Counted from the first letter of the stretch, positions 27,764 through 35,325 are shown. The stretch: DNA of 42,983 bases from CAZGZU01 sp964529855 (GCA_964529855.1 CAZGZU010000002.1:1-42983); one strand, 5' to 3'. A program made the numbers and translations. Notes: generated from the letters alone by a model not told the origin.

Positions 27764-28276
27764 ATGATTACCAAAGACCAGAAAAAGCAGATAATTAAAG
27801 ATTTAGTTGATAAGCTTTCCCAACAGAAAGCGGTTGTTTTTTTTGATTACACCGGTTTAAAGGTTAATCAATTACAGGAATTGCGCAGCCAGTTAAAAGA
27901 GCAGAATATAGATTGTCAGGTGATTAAAAAAACTTTGATTGATCTGGCTCTGAAAAAGGCCGGTCTTGATAAAATGGAAGCTAAGAGCTTAACCGGTCAG
28001 CTGGCTTTGGTTTTCGGCTACGAGGATGAGGTTTTGCCGGCCAAGCTTTTGTATAATTTTTCAAAAGAAAATCAGGATTTGAAGATTCTGGCCGGTCTGG
28101 TCAACGGAGAATATCTGGCTGACGAGGCAGTTATTGAACTGGCCAAGCTGCCCTCAAAACAGGAATTATTGGCCAGCTTGGTAGGGAATTTGGCCGCTCC
28201 GGTGTCCGGTTTGGTTAATGTTCTCCAGGGTAATTTACGAAGGTTGATTTTTATATTAAAAACCTGTAACATATAA
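27764..28276 (+). CDS. rplJ: Large ribosomal subunit protein uL10
   Basis: 170 aa; base of the ribosomal stalk that binds bL12 dimers and 23S rRNA. Seen: MITKDQKKQIIKDLVDKLSQ, KAVVFFDYTGLKVNQLQELRSQL, KNTLxxxAL-like motif VIKKTLIDLALKKAG, and LPSKQELLASLVGNLAAPV. The C-terminal helix is present (VSGLVNVLQGNLRRLIFIL). The ATG is fused to the U-tract of the attenuator, with no Shine-Dalgarno. rplL follows. Confidence 0.94.
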   Translation: MITKDQKKQIIKDLVDKLSQQKAVVFFDYTGLKVNQLQELRSQLKEQNIDCQVIKKTLIDLALKKAGLDKMEAKSLTGQLALVFGYEDEVLPAKLLYNFSKENQDLKILAGLVNGEYLADEAVIELAKLPSKQELLASLVGNLAAPVSGLVNVLQGNLRRLIFILKTCNI

Positions 28277-28330
28277 CTTATAAGTTATAGCCCGGCTATA
28301 ATTACAAGTTATAAGTTATCAGAATAGAAA
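28277..28330 (+). other. Intergenic hairpin between rplJ and rplL
   Basis: ATAACTTATAA...TTATAGCC and GGCTATAA...TTATAAGTTAT pair to form a long, mostly A-U stem with GCCCGGC near the tip; the words ACTTATAAGTTAT occur twice. No T-run follows. It could protect or process the rplL part of the mRNA, which must be translated about four times more than rplJ (inference). Confidence 0.55.
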
Positions 28331-28333
28331 TTT

Positions 28334-28831
28334 ATGAGCGAAGAAAAAAAAGAGAAAAAAGAGGCCTCGCCCAAGGCCGAGGTCAAAGCGTCCGAGGAGC
28401 CCTCTTCAGAAAAAAAAGAAGTTCCTCAGGAAAAAAAGGAGGTAAAGGTCCCAGCTAAATTTAAGGATTTGGTTAAAAAAATTGAAGAGCTGAGTGTTTT
28501 GGAATTGGCTGAATTAGTCAAGGTTCTGGAGGAAAAATTTGGAGTGAGCGCAGTGGCTATGGCCGCTGGTCCGGCCGCCGGAGCATCTGCAGCCGGCCAG
28601 GAAGGAGCGGCTGAAGAAAAGAGCAGTTTTGATATAGAACTAAAAGATGCCGGTCAGGAGAAAATCTCGGTAATTAAAGTGCTTAAGGAAATTACCGGTC
28701 AAGGCCTTAAAGAAGCCAAAGACGTAGTTGACGCAGCGCCCAAGGTAATCAAGCAGGGAGTCAAGAAAGAAGAGGCCGAAGAAATCAAGAAGAAGCTGGA
28801 AGCGGCCGGAGCGAGTGTTGAGTTGAAGTAA
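28334..28831 (+). CDS. rplL: Ribosomal stalk protein bL12 (L7/L12) with N-terminal extension
   Basis: 165 aa against ~120 usual. Seen: an extra charged N-terminus (residues 1-~42, Lys/Glu/Pro/Ser-rich, with EKKEKKEASPKAE and QEKKEVKVPAK). Then comes the dimerisation domain FKDLVKKIEELSVLELAELVKVLEEKFGV (split here only for description), an Ala-rich hinge (AAGPAAGASAAG), and the factor-binding domain FDIELKDAGQEKISVIKVL, EITGQGLKEAKDVVDAAPK. The core is canonical; the extension precedes it. A repeat element begins 20 bp after the stop. Confidence 0.95.
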   Translation: MSEEKKEKKEASPKAEVKASEEPSSEKKEVPQEKKEVKVPAKFKDLVKKIEELSVLELAELVKVLEEKFGVSAVAMAAGPAAGASAAGQEGAAEEKSSFDIELKDAGQEKISVIKVLKEITGQGLKEAKDVVDAAPKVIKQGVKKEEAEEIKKKLEAAGASVELK

Positions 28832-28850
28832 ATTTGAGTAAGACTTGAGC

Positions 28851-28954
28851 AAGGCCCGGCCTCAAAACATACGGCCTTGCCCAACGATATTTTTAAGATA
28901 TTCTTTGATTAAGGGGGGAAGATGGAAAGACCGTATGTTTTGAGGCCGGGCCTT
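28851..28954. repeat. Palindromic junction element, copy 5
   Basis: Arms AAGGCCCGGCCTCAAAACATACGGCC (left, about 28851-28876) and ACCGTATGTTTTGAGGCCGGGCCTT (right, about 28930-28954). The interior TTGCCCAACGATATTTTTAAGATATTCTTTGATT is shared with copy 1 and the window-end copy at 42937. It contains an AAGGGGGG plus ATG that opens a 16-codon frame (28922-28972) ending just past the next gene's start. Element ends 10 nt before ATG 28965. Confidence 0.85.
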
Positions 28955-28964
28955 GATTATAATT

Positions 28965-29540
28965 ATGTCTAAAGAAATCTTGGAACAACTTTTTGATTCG
29001 CCGGTTAAAGTCAGGCTGCTTAAGTTGTTTTTAAGGAATCCTAGTCAGTCGTTCGCCATTCGGGACATAGTCAAGCGAATAAAAACTGATTTGTCTTCCT
29101 GCCAGCGACAGATAAGGAAATTGGAAAGTATTAAGTTTGTTAATGGCAAACTCAAGAGCGGCCGAAAGATTTATTCGGCTAATCGCGATTTTGATTTCTA
29201 TAATGAATTGAGCACCCTGGTTCTGAAATCCAGTCCGGCTTCCAAGGAAAAGATATTGAGCCGGCTAAGAAGTTTAGGCAGAATCAAATTAGCCATTCTC
29301 TCCGGTATTTTTGTTAATCTGGATAATTCACGAGTAGACCTTTTAGTTGTCGGCGATGCCATCAGAAAGAAAAAGTTAGCCAATTTTTTCAGGGACTTGG
29401 AAGCAGAGGCCGGAAGAGAGATTGATTACGTTGTCTTGTCTACGCAGGATTTTAAATATCGTTATGATATGTTTGACAGATTTATCCGGGACATCTTGGA
29501 AAAACCCCATGAAAAATTGGTTAATAAATTGAAGGTCTAA
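28965..29540 (+). CDS. Winged-HTH protein with nucleotidyltransferase-like region
   Basis: 191 aa. Seen: N-terminal winged helix (residues ~1-75: EQLFDSPVKVRLLKLFLRNP, FAIRDIVKRIKTDLSSCQRQ, IRKLESIKFVNGKLKSGRKIY) typical of transcriptional regulators. The C-terminal half (~100-185) has AILSGIFVNLDNSRVDLLVVGDAI, resembling the minimal nucleotidyltransferase strand pattern without an obvious GS-D-x-D catalytic motif. Similar two-part proteins are common near tRNA genes in CPR and archaea; role unknown. ATG 28965 is used; upstream TTG 28953 is within the repeat. Confidence 0.78.
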   Translation: MSKEILEQLFDSPVKVRLLKLFLRNPSQSFAIRDIVKRIKTDLSSCQRQIRKLESIKFVNGKLKSGRKIYSANRDFDFYNELSTLVLKSSPASKEKILSRLRSLGRIKLAILSGIFVNLDNSRVDLLVVGDAIRKKKLANFFRDLEAEAGREIDYVVLSTQDFKYRYDMFDRFIRDILEKPHEKLVNKLKV

Positions 29541-29550
29541 GAGTCCTGAC

Positions 29551-29624
29551 GGACGATTAGCTCAGTGGTTTAGAGCACTGCACTCACATTGCAGGGGTCG
29601 CGGGTTCGAATCCTGCATCGTCCA
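29551..29624 (+). tRNA. tRNA-Val (anticodon CAC)
   Basis: Acceptor GGACGAT/ATCGTCC; D-arm GCTCAGTGGTTTAGAGC; anticodon arm CTGCA-CTCACAT-TGCAG gives CAC; T-arm GCGGGTTCGAATCCTGC; discriminator A; no CCA encoded. Confidence 0.92.
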
Positions 29625-29634
29625 CGTCCAACTT

Positions 29635-30072
29635 ATGGTTATCACCCCTCATATGCTAGTTGGCGCAGCTGTAGGCAGTCAAGCTTCTAGTGTTTGGCTG
29701 GCTTTTTGTTTTGGGCTGCTTAGTCATTTTTTGATTGATGCTTTACCGCACTGGGATTATATTAAAAGAGTTGATATTGGCAATCCCAGCCATTTGAAAA
29801 AAATAGCTCTGGATTTTATTTTAGGAACTCTGCTGGTTTTGATTTTAGTCTGGTCAGAGCCGCAAAAGATTTTTATTCTGATTGCCATAATAGCCGCGCT
29901 TTTGCCTGACTTTTTGGAAGTTGCTTATCAGAATTTTAATATTAAACTTCTTCGGTCTTTTAGCCGGTTCCATCACTGGGTTCATTATCATAAGATTCTA
30001 GCTTTTTGGCAGGGCCTGCCATTTACCTTGATAGTTTCCCTGATAGCTGTTTTGCTTCTGCTTCTAAAATAA
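29635..30072 (+). CDS. Small multi-span membrane protein with His/Asp motifs
   Basis: 145 aa, 10 nt after tRNA-Val, no Shine-Dalgarno. Seen: MVITPHMLVGAAVGS, GLLSHFLIDALPHWDY, a basic loop, two more hydrophobic spans (LDFILGTLLVLILVW, IFILIAIIAALLPDFLEV), then RFHHWVHYH and a last span. The HML, SHFLIDALPHWDY and LLPDFLE motifs resemble the YdjM/DUF457 and related membrane metal-dependent hydrolase-like families. Metal binding and hydrolase function are inferred only. Confidence 0.75.
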   Translation: MVITPHMLVGAAVGSQASSVWLAFCFGLLSHFLIDALPHWDYIKRVDIGNPSHLKKIALDFILGTLLVLILVWSEPQKIFILIAIIAALLPDFLEVAYQNFNIKLLRSFSRFHHWVHYHKILAFWQGLPFTLIVSLIAVLLLLLK

Positions 30073-30152
30073 CTGATTTTAAAGACTCAAACCTTGCCAA
30101 AAGAGGCCAGTGGGGATAATTTGTGGAAAGAGGAATTTGGCTTTTGGGAACA

Positions 30153-30183
30153 AATGGCTTGAATAAGCCATTTTTTATTTTTA
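30153..30183 (+). terminator. Intrinsic terminator
   Basis: AATGGCTT (30153-30160), loop GAAT, AAGCCATT (30165-30172), then TTTTATTTTT. It lies in the 325-bp gap before mraZ and ends the tRNA-Val/membrane-protein transcript. Confidence 0.85.
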
Positions 30184-30213
30184 GAGAAAATAAAACTGCT
30201 TGTTTTGGAGTGT

Positions 30214-30242
30214 TTGACAGTGGATTACTGGTGGAATATAAT
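30214..30242 (+). promoter_or_regulatory. Perfect-consensus promoter of the mraZ-dcw operon
   Basis: TTGACA (30214-30219), exactly 17 bp, TATAAT (30237-30242). Expected start about 30249, giving a ~150-nt leader before mraZ. Direct repeats follow immediately. Confidence 0.88.
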
Positions 30243-30250
30243 AGAAGTCG

Positions 30251-30303
30251 TGTAGGAAATTGTGGATAAATGTGGGGATAACTTACGCAGTTTGTGGATA
30301 AAA
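30251..30303 (+). promoter_or_regulatory. Direct-repeat array at the dcw promoter, probable MraZ operator
   Basis: Seen: TGTAGGAAAT (30251), TGTGGATAAA (30261), TGTGGGGATA (30271) at exact 10-bp steps, and TGTGGATAAA again at 30293. MraZ is known in other bacteria to bind 9-10-bp-spaced G-rich direct repeats at its own promoter. Two units also equal the DnaA box (TGTGGATAA = TTATCCACA), so DnaA binding is the alternative. Looser matches (GTGGGGATAATTTGTGG) occur at 30111-30127. Confidence 0.65.
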
Positions 30304-30397
30304 AGATTTTTCAAATAGATTCAAGGTTTGACCCTATGAGCATAACTCGTTTTTAAGGATTATTTCTCTTAATGTCAAACTTTGGATTTATAATGAA

Positions 30398-30829
30398 ATG
30401 TTCATTGGGGAGTATTATCATACCATTGATACTAAAAGACGATTAGCTATTCCGGTTAAATTTCGGAGGGACCTGGGCAAAAAAGCTGTTTTGACCAGAG
30501 GATTAGATAATTGTCTTTATCTTTATTCTTTAGCTGAATGGGAAAAATTAGCCGAGAAATTAGCTCGTTTGCCAATTAGTCGTTCTGACAGTCGGGCTTT
30601 TGCCCGTTTGATGTTGGCTGGCGCCATGGACATGAGTTTGGACAGATTGGGCAGAATACTTATCCCGGATTATTTAAAGGATTATGCCGGCTTGGGGAAA
30701 AAAATTGTTCTGGCCGGCCTTTATAACCGAATAGAAATTTGGGATGGCAATAAATGGGAATCTTACAAAAAACAAACGACCAAACAGGTAGAGAACATAG
30801 CCGAGAAAATGAACGAACTGGGGATTTAG
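30398..30829 (+). CDS. mraZ: Transcriptional regulator MraZ
   Basis: 143 aa, AbrB-like ring-forming DNA-binding protein that represses the division/cell-wall operon it heads. Seen: MFIGEYYHTIDTKRRLAIPVKFRRDL and, in the second repeat, MDMSLDRLGRILIPDYLKDYAGL: the two DxxGR/DxKxR half-motifs of the swapped-hairpin fold. Standard length. A repeat array typical of its operators lies at the promoter upstream. TATAAT just before the ATG (30389-30394) is too close to serve it. Overlaps rsmH by 76 nt. Confidence 0.95.
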   Translation: MFIGEYYHTIDTKRRLAIPVKFRRDLGKKAVLTRGLDNCLYLYSLAEWEKLAEKLARLPISRSDSRAFARLMLAGAMDMSLDRLGRILIPDYLKDYAGLGKKIVLAGLYNRIEIWDGNKWESYKKQTTKQVENIAEKMNELGI

Positions 30830-31701
30830 AAATACACCAGCCGGTTCTCTTAAAAGAAGTTTTGGATTATCTTAAACCGGCTATGGGAGAGAAATTTATT
30901 GACTGCACGTTTGGTTTCGGGGGGCATAGTTTGGCTATCGCCAGGCAGGTCGGGTCAAAGGGTAAGGTTTTGGGAATTGAAAGAGACAGAGAGGTTTTGG
31001 AAAAATTGAAGGAAATGAATTTGCCGAACATTATTCTGACGCAGGGGAATTTTGGAGATTTGAAAAAGATTGCCCGGGAAAACAATTTTTTTCCGGTTCA
31101 GGGAATTCTCTTTGACCTGGGAATGTCTTCCTGGCAGATAGAGAAAAGCGGTCGGGGATTTTCCTTCCGGGAAGACGAACCGCTGGACATGCGTTACAGT
31201 TCTGAGGGATTAACCGCTGAAGAGATAGTTAATGAATGGACAGAAAAAGATTTGGAGAAGATTTTCCGCGAATACGGCGAGGAAAGATACGGACGATTAA
31301 TTGCCCGAGCGATTTGCCGGGCCAGACAGATTAAGCCGATTAAAAGAACCGGTCAATTGGTAGAGGTCATTGCCCGGGCAGTGCCGGGAAAGTATAAGAG
31401 GCAGCGATTGCATTTTGCCACCCGGGTTTTTCAGGCGCTGCGCATTGCGGTTAATGATGAATTAAATAATTTAAAAAAAAGCTTACCCCAAGCTTTGGAA
31501 ATATTAGAAAAAAATGGTAGATTGGCAATTATTTCTTTCCATTCTTTGGAGGATAGAATTGTTAAGATTTTTTTCCGCCAGCAAGCCAAAGAAGGAAATC
31601 TAAAAATTTTATTTAAAAAACCGGTCAGGCCAGGCCCGGAGGAAACAGAATCAAATCCTCGCAGCCGAAGCGCCAAACTCCGTCTGGCTGTTAAGGTATA
31701 G
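30754..31701 (+). CDS. rsmH: 16S rRNA m4C1402 N4-methyltransferase RsmH
   Basis: 315 aa. Seen: IHQPVLLKEVLDYLKP, SAM motif FIDCTFGFGGHSLAIARQ, LFDLGMSSWQIEKSGRGFSF, PLDMRYS, RVFQALRIAVNDEL, AIISFHSLEDRIVKIFF and the basic end SRSAKLRLAVKV. All are characteristic. The family normally begins right before the HxPVLL motif. Here the only ATG/GTG/TTG in frame is 30754, which adds ~27 residues encoded by the mraZ 3' end; an unusual start nearer 30825 is possible. Confidence 0.94.
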   Translation: MGILQKTNDQTGREHSRENERTGDLEIHQPVLLKEVLDYLKPAMGEKFIDCTFGFGGHSLAIARQVGSKGKVLGIERDREVLEKLKEMNLPNIILTQGNFGDLKKIARENNFFPVQGILFDLGMSSWQIEKSGRGFSFREDEPLDMRYSSEGLTAEEIVNEWTEKDLEKIFREYGEERYGRLIARAICRARQIKPIKRTGQLVEVIARAVPGKYKRQRLHFATRVFQALRIAVNDELNNLKKSLPQALEILEKNGRLAIISFHSLEDRIVKIFFRQQAKEGNLKILFKKPVRPGPEETESNPRSRSAKLRLAVKV

Positions 31702-31754
31702 AGCTTTGAAGCTTAAAACTGAAATGTTCGGTTTAGGTTTCAAATTTTAAGATA

Positions 31755-32081
31755 ATGACTCTTTACGTAAAATCCAAAAGGTTTCACAAATCCAGTCATG
31801 ATCGCGGCTTGGCTGTTTTGACCTTATTGATTGTTTTGGCAATTCTTTGTTTAGGATTTTTTTATTTAATACAGACCAACAGTTTAGTCGGTTGCAGTTA
31901 TCAAATTCGGCAGCAAAAGGAGTATCTCAATGATTTACAGGTGGAGAATCAAAAATTAGAGACGGAAATTGCTCAGTGGCAGTCACCGGCTAATCTGGAA
32001 AAGATAGTTGAGTCATTGGGCCTAGTTGAGGCGGACGAAGTGGTTTATCTCAAAGAAAAAGCAGTGGCCGTTAAAAAGTAG
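31755..32081 (+). CDS. ftsL: FtsL/DivIC-like cell-division protein
   Basis: 108 aa, bitopic. Seen: short basic cytoplasmic N-terminus, one membrane helix (residues ~18-38, LAVLTLLIVLAILCLGFFYL), then a leucine-zipper-like coiled coil (YQIRQQKEYLNDLQVENQKLE) and the conserved tail NLEKIVESLGLV. Function inferred from size, topology and its place between rsmH and a class B PBP, the classical dcw position of ftsL. Symbol by position rather than by strong similarity. Confidence 0.8.
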   Translation: MTLYVKSKRFHKSSHDRGLAVLTLLIVLAILCLGFFYLIQTNSLVGCSYQIRQQKEYLNDLQVENQKLETEIAQWQSPANLEKIVESLGLVEADEVVYLKEKAVAVKK

Positions 32082-32085
32082 ATTT

Positions 32086-33807
32086 ATGAAGTATGGACGT
32101 ATTTATTTTTTAGTAATCATTATTTTTCTATTAGGCGGCGGGATTTTAGGCCGTCTATTTTCTCTCCAGATTTTACAATATGAACATTATAGCGCCTTGG
32201 CCCAGAACCAGCATCAGATTTTAAAAACGCTTTTTCCGGAACGAGGAGAGATTCTTATTCAGGATTTATCACTTGCCCGACGGGGTGAAACAGAAAGCTA
32301 TTCCCCTTTGGCGACAAATAAAGAATTTCAGCAGGTCTACATTATTCCCAGAGACATTCCTCAAGAGGAAAAGGAAAATTTGGCTGTTCAGTTAGCTGAC
32401 TTGCTTGATTTAGATAAAGACCTTATCTTAGAAAGGATGAATAAACCAGAAGATCCTTATGAACCATTAAAGCATAAGGTCAGTCAGTCAGTGGCTGAAC
32501 AGATTGAAAATTTAGAGGTTGAAGGATTGGGTGTTGTCGCCGAGTCCTGGCGATATTATCCTAATGATAAATCAGCTTGTCATTTGCTTGGTTTTGTCGG
32601 GATGAGTGAAGAGACGAGAGTCGGTCAGTACGGATTAGAAGGATATTATGAGGATGAGTTGAAGGGTCAGGCCGGGTTTTTGGCCGGAGAAAAAGATACG
32701 GCCGGTTACTGGATTCCTTCGTTGAGTCAAAAATTAGAACCGGCTCAAGATGGCGCTGAGCTCATTTTAACCATTGACCGAAATATCCAGTTCAGAGCTG
32801 AGAAAGAATTAAGCCAGGTCCTTGAACAATGGCAGGCAGTTGAGGGGACAATCATCGTTATGGAGCCGGCCAGCGGGGCTATTCGGGCGATGGCCAGTTA
32901 TCCGGTTTTTAATCCCAATGAATACGGCAAAGTGGAAGACATTGATGTTTTCCTTAATCCGGCAATCCAGAAAACTTATGAGCCGGGTTCGGTTTTTAAA
33001 CCGATTACCATGGCCGCCGGACTGGATAGCGGCCGGGTTACTCCGGATAGCGTTTACCAGGATGAAGGATTGATTAGGATAAAGGGAAGTACCATTAGTA
33101 ATGTTGACGGCCAGTCCTATGGCCAGCAGACCATGACTGAGGTTTTGGAAAAATCCATCAACACCGGAGCGGTTTTTGTCCAGCAGGAGATTGGCGAGGA
33201 AATTTTTCAGGATTATGTTCAGCGGTTTAATTTCGGTCAGTTGACCGGTATTGATTTGGCCAGTGAAGTGGCCGGCGATATTTTAAACCTATTTACCGGA
33301 CGAGAAATTAATTTAGCGACTATTTCCTTTGGTCAGGGCATTACGGTTACTCCTTTGGAATTAATCACGGCCATAGGAGCAATTGCCAACAATGGCCGGT
33401 TAATGCGTCCGTTTATTGTTGAGAAAGTAGCGAAAGCAGACGGCAGTGAAACGGTTACTCAACCCGAAATAGTCGGTCAGCCCATTTCTTCCAAAACAGC
33501 CAAAGATTTAACCCGCATGTTGGTTAGCGTGGTGGAAAATGGATTCGGCAAGCCGGCCGGGGTTACCGGTTACGACATTGCCGGGAAAACCGGTACTGCC
33601 CAGATTGCCGATTTGGAAAAAGGCGGTTACTCTGACGAAGTTATCCACACTTTTGTCGGTTTTGCTCCGGCCTTTGACCCAAAATTCATTATTCTAATCA
33701 AGTTGGACAAACCACAGGGTATTCGTTTTGCCGCTGATTCAGTTACTCCTGTTTTCAAAAGAATGGCCGAGTATTTGTTTAATTATTTGGAGATAGCTCC
33801 GGAATAA
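32086..33807 (+). CDS. ftsI: Class B penicillin-binding protein (FtsI/PBP2-like transpeptidase)
   Basis: 573 aa; cross-links septal peptidoglycan. Seen: N-terminal membrane helix (residues ~5-27), PBP dimerisation domain (~40-215, FPERGEILIQDLS), LLGFVGMSEETRVGQYGLEG, then the transpeptidase with SVFK (Ser302), SIN (Ser357) and KTGT (Lys501) active-site motifs, and FVGFAPAFDPKFIILI. ATG 32086 is chosen; the frame extends upstream but overlaps ftsL. The dcw context favours the division-specific enzyme over an elongation PBP2. Followed by a repeat element and murF. Confidence 0.93.
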   Translation: MKYGRIYFLVIIIFLLGGGILGRLFSLQILQYEHYSALAQNQHQILKTLFPERGEILIQDLSLARRGETESYSPLATNKEFQQVYIIPRDIPQEEKENLAVQLADLLDLDKDLILERMNKPEDPYEPLKHKVSQSVAEQIENLEVEGLGVVAESWRYYPNDKSACHLLGFVGMSEETRVGQYGLEGYYEDELKGQAGFLAGEKDTAGYWIPSLSQKLEPAQDGAELILTIDRNIQFRAEKELSQVLEQWQAVEGTIIVMEPASGAIRAMASYPVFNPNEYGKVEDIDVFLNPAIQKTYEPGSVFKPITMAAGLDSGRVTPDSVYQDEGLIRIKGSTISNVDGQSYGQQTMTEVLEKSINTGAVFVQQEIGEEIFQDYVQRFNFGQLTGIDLASEVAGDILNLFTGREINLATISFGQGITVTPLELITAIGAIANNGRLMRPFIVEKVAKADGSETVTQPEIVGQPISSKTAKDLTRMLVSVVENGFGKPAGVTGYDIAGKTGTAQIADLEKGGYSDEVIHTFVGFAPAFDPKFIILIKLDKPQGIRFAADSVTPVFKRMAEYLFNYLEIAPE

Positions 33808-33825
33808 GGTGAATCAAGGTGAATC

Positions 33826-33923
33826 AAGGCCCGGCCTGAAAACCTACGGCCTAAATTAAGGTTCGGTCTCTCGAATACGACCTTGCCTTCGGCAAGATCG
33901 TAGTTCTCGAGGCCAAACCTTAC
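33826..33923. repeat. Palindromic junction element, copy 6 (long form, right arm missing)
   Basis: AAGGCCCGGCCTGAAAACC, TACGGCCTAAATTAAGGTTCGG, then TACGACCTTGCC-TTCG-GGCAAGATCGTA and GAGGCCAAACCTTAC: about 90% identical to 1754-1845. The right inverted arm seen in copy 2 is absent; the murF ATG (33925) sits where it would begin. The tandem GGTGAATCAA GGTGAATCAA lies just before it. Confidence 0.85.
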
Positions 33924-33924
33924 T

Positions 33925-35211
33925 ATGCGCAAGATTTTACAATACATTCTTAAAATATTAGCCAAGATGGTTCTCTGGCGATACAAGCCGGCGATTGTTG
34001 GTGTGAGCGGTAGCGTGGGGAAGACCGGCACCAAAGAGGCGATTTATCGGGTGCTTAAAAAGAATTTCCGGGTGCGGCGCAATATTAAGAATTACAATAA
34101 TGAAATAGGCGTGCCCTTGACTATCCTGGGACAGGATACTTCTCCAGAAACCCGCTTAAAAGCTGTTTTGAGTTGGGCCTGGATTTTTCTTAAAGCCATA
34201 AGGACCATTGTCTGGCAGAGAAAGTATCCGGAGATTTTGATTTTAGAAATGGCCGTTCGTCAGCCGGGTGATATGAAATATCTGATTGATTTTGTGCCGG
34301 TCAAGGTGGCTGTGATGACGGCCATTGGTCAGTTTCCGGTTCATCTGGAATTTTTCCCGGAAAAAGGAAAATTAGTTAAAGAAAAATCATTAATTTTCAA
34401 ATCTTTAAGTAAAACCGATTTAGCTGTTTTAAATTATGATGATTTATCAGTGCGGGCGATTGGCGATACTTTGTCAGGCAAAACTAACATAGTCCAATAT
34501 GGTTTTGGTCAAGGAGCTGACCTGAAAATTTCCAATTTTAACCTTCAAATTATTGATTTGGCCAGAAATGATTTTGGCATTAATTTCAAATTAGAATATG
34601 AAGGGAGCATTGTGCCCGTTAAGATGAAACGGGCTTTAGGCAAACAACAGGCCTTTGCCGCGGCTGCGGCGACCAGCGTCGGTCTGTTTTTCGGTTTAAA
34701 TCTAGTTAGAATTTCCAGCGCCTTGACCAAGCATCGTTCTCTGGCTGGCCGGGCTAAACTACTTAAAGGGGTTAAAGGCAGCTGGATTATTGACGATTCT
34801 TACAATGCTTCACCTTCATCCAGTCTGGCTGCTTTGGAGATTTTGGAAGAAATACCTTTGGATAATCCAGAGGCCAAAAGAATAGCTGTCTTGGGCGATA
34901 TGTTGGAATTAGGCGGCGATACAGAAGCCGGTCATCAGCAGGTTGGTCAAAAAGCCGCTTCAACGGTTGATTTGCTTTTTACGGTTGGCAACCGGGCCCG
35001 TTTTCTTGCCCAGGCAGCCCGTGAGCAAGGTCTGGCCAAAGAAAAAGTTTTTGAATTTTCGCAGACAGAGAAAGCCGGTCTGTCTGTTCAGCGGGCCATA
35101 AAAAAAGGCGATGTTATTTTAATCAAGGGCTCCCGGTCAATGCAGATGGAGAAGATTGTTAAGGAAATCATGGCTCAACCGGAAAAAGCCGAAAGGTTGT
35201 TGGTAGGTTGA
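33925..35211 (+). CDS. murF: MurF-like UDP-MurNAc-pentapeptide ligase, lacking the N-terminal domain
   Basis: 428 aa; adds D-Ala-D-Ala to the UDP-MurNAc tripeptide, ATP-dependent. Seen: a short hydrophobic start (residues ~1-20), P-loop GVSGSVGKTGTKEAI at residues ~28-42, KNYNNEIGVPLTIL, EMAVRQPGDM, HLEFF, then the C-terminal Mur-ligase domain with WIIDDSYNASPSSSLAALE and AVLGDMLELGG, both MurF signatures. In E. coli MurF the P-loop is near residue 107, so the UDP-sugar-binding domain is absent here. The start is fixed by the repeat element ending 1 nt upstream. Confidence 0.9.
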   Translation: MRKILQYILKILAKMVLWRYKPAIVGVSGSVGKTGTKEAIYRVLKKNFRVRRNIKNYNNEIGVPLTILGQDTSPETRLKAVLSWAWIFLKAIRTIVWQRKYPEILILEMAVRQPGDMKYLIDFVPVKVAVMTAIGQFPVHLEFFPEKGKLVKEKSLIFKSLSKTDLAVLNYDDLSVRAIGDTLSGKTNIVQYGFGQGADLKISNFNLQIIDLARNDFGINFKLEYEGSIVPVKMKRALGKQQAFAAAAATSVGLFFGLNLVRISSALTKHRSLAGRAKLLKGVKGSWIIDDSYNASPSSSLAALEILEEIPLDNPEAKRIAVLGDMLELGGDTEAGHQQVGQKAASTVDLLFTVGNRARFLAQAAREQGLAKEKVFEFSQTEKAGLSVQRAIKKGDVILIKGSRSMQMEKIVKEIMAQPEKAERLLVG

Positions 35212-35213
35212 AT

Positions 35214-35242
35214 TGGACAAAATCAGCTATTCGTGGTAAACT
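35214..35242 (+). promoter_or_regulatory. Promoter for tRNA-Glu and downstream genes
   Basis: TGGACA (35214-35219), 17 bp, TAAACT (35237-35242), about 10 nt before the tRNA 5' end. Confidence 0.6.
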
Positions 35243-35252
35243 AAAGCCAATT

Positions 35253-35325
35253 GGCCCCATCGTCTAGTGGCCTAGGACATCGCTTTCTCAAGGCGAAAAC
35301 CGGGGTTCGATTCCCCGTGGGGCTA
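35253..35325 (+). tRNA. tRNA-Glu (anticodon CTC)
   Basis: Acceptor GGCCCCA/TGGGGCT (first pair G-U); anticodon arm TCGCT-TTCTCAA-GGCGA gives CTC; T-arm CCGGGGTTCGATTCCCCG; no CCA encoded. Confidence 0.9.

Noticed and set aside
30100..30310. Replication origin (cluster of TTATCCACA-like sites)
   Set aside because: No dnaA or dnaN nearby, only two exact boxes, and the 10-bp spacing downstream of a consensus promoter fits an operator better. Kept only as an alternative.
30389..30394. TATAAT as the mraZ promoter
   Set aside because: Only 3 nt from the ATG, so the start would fall inside the gene; a perfect promoter lies at 30214-30242.
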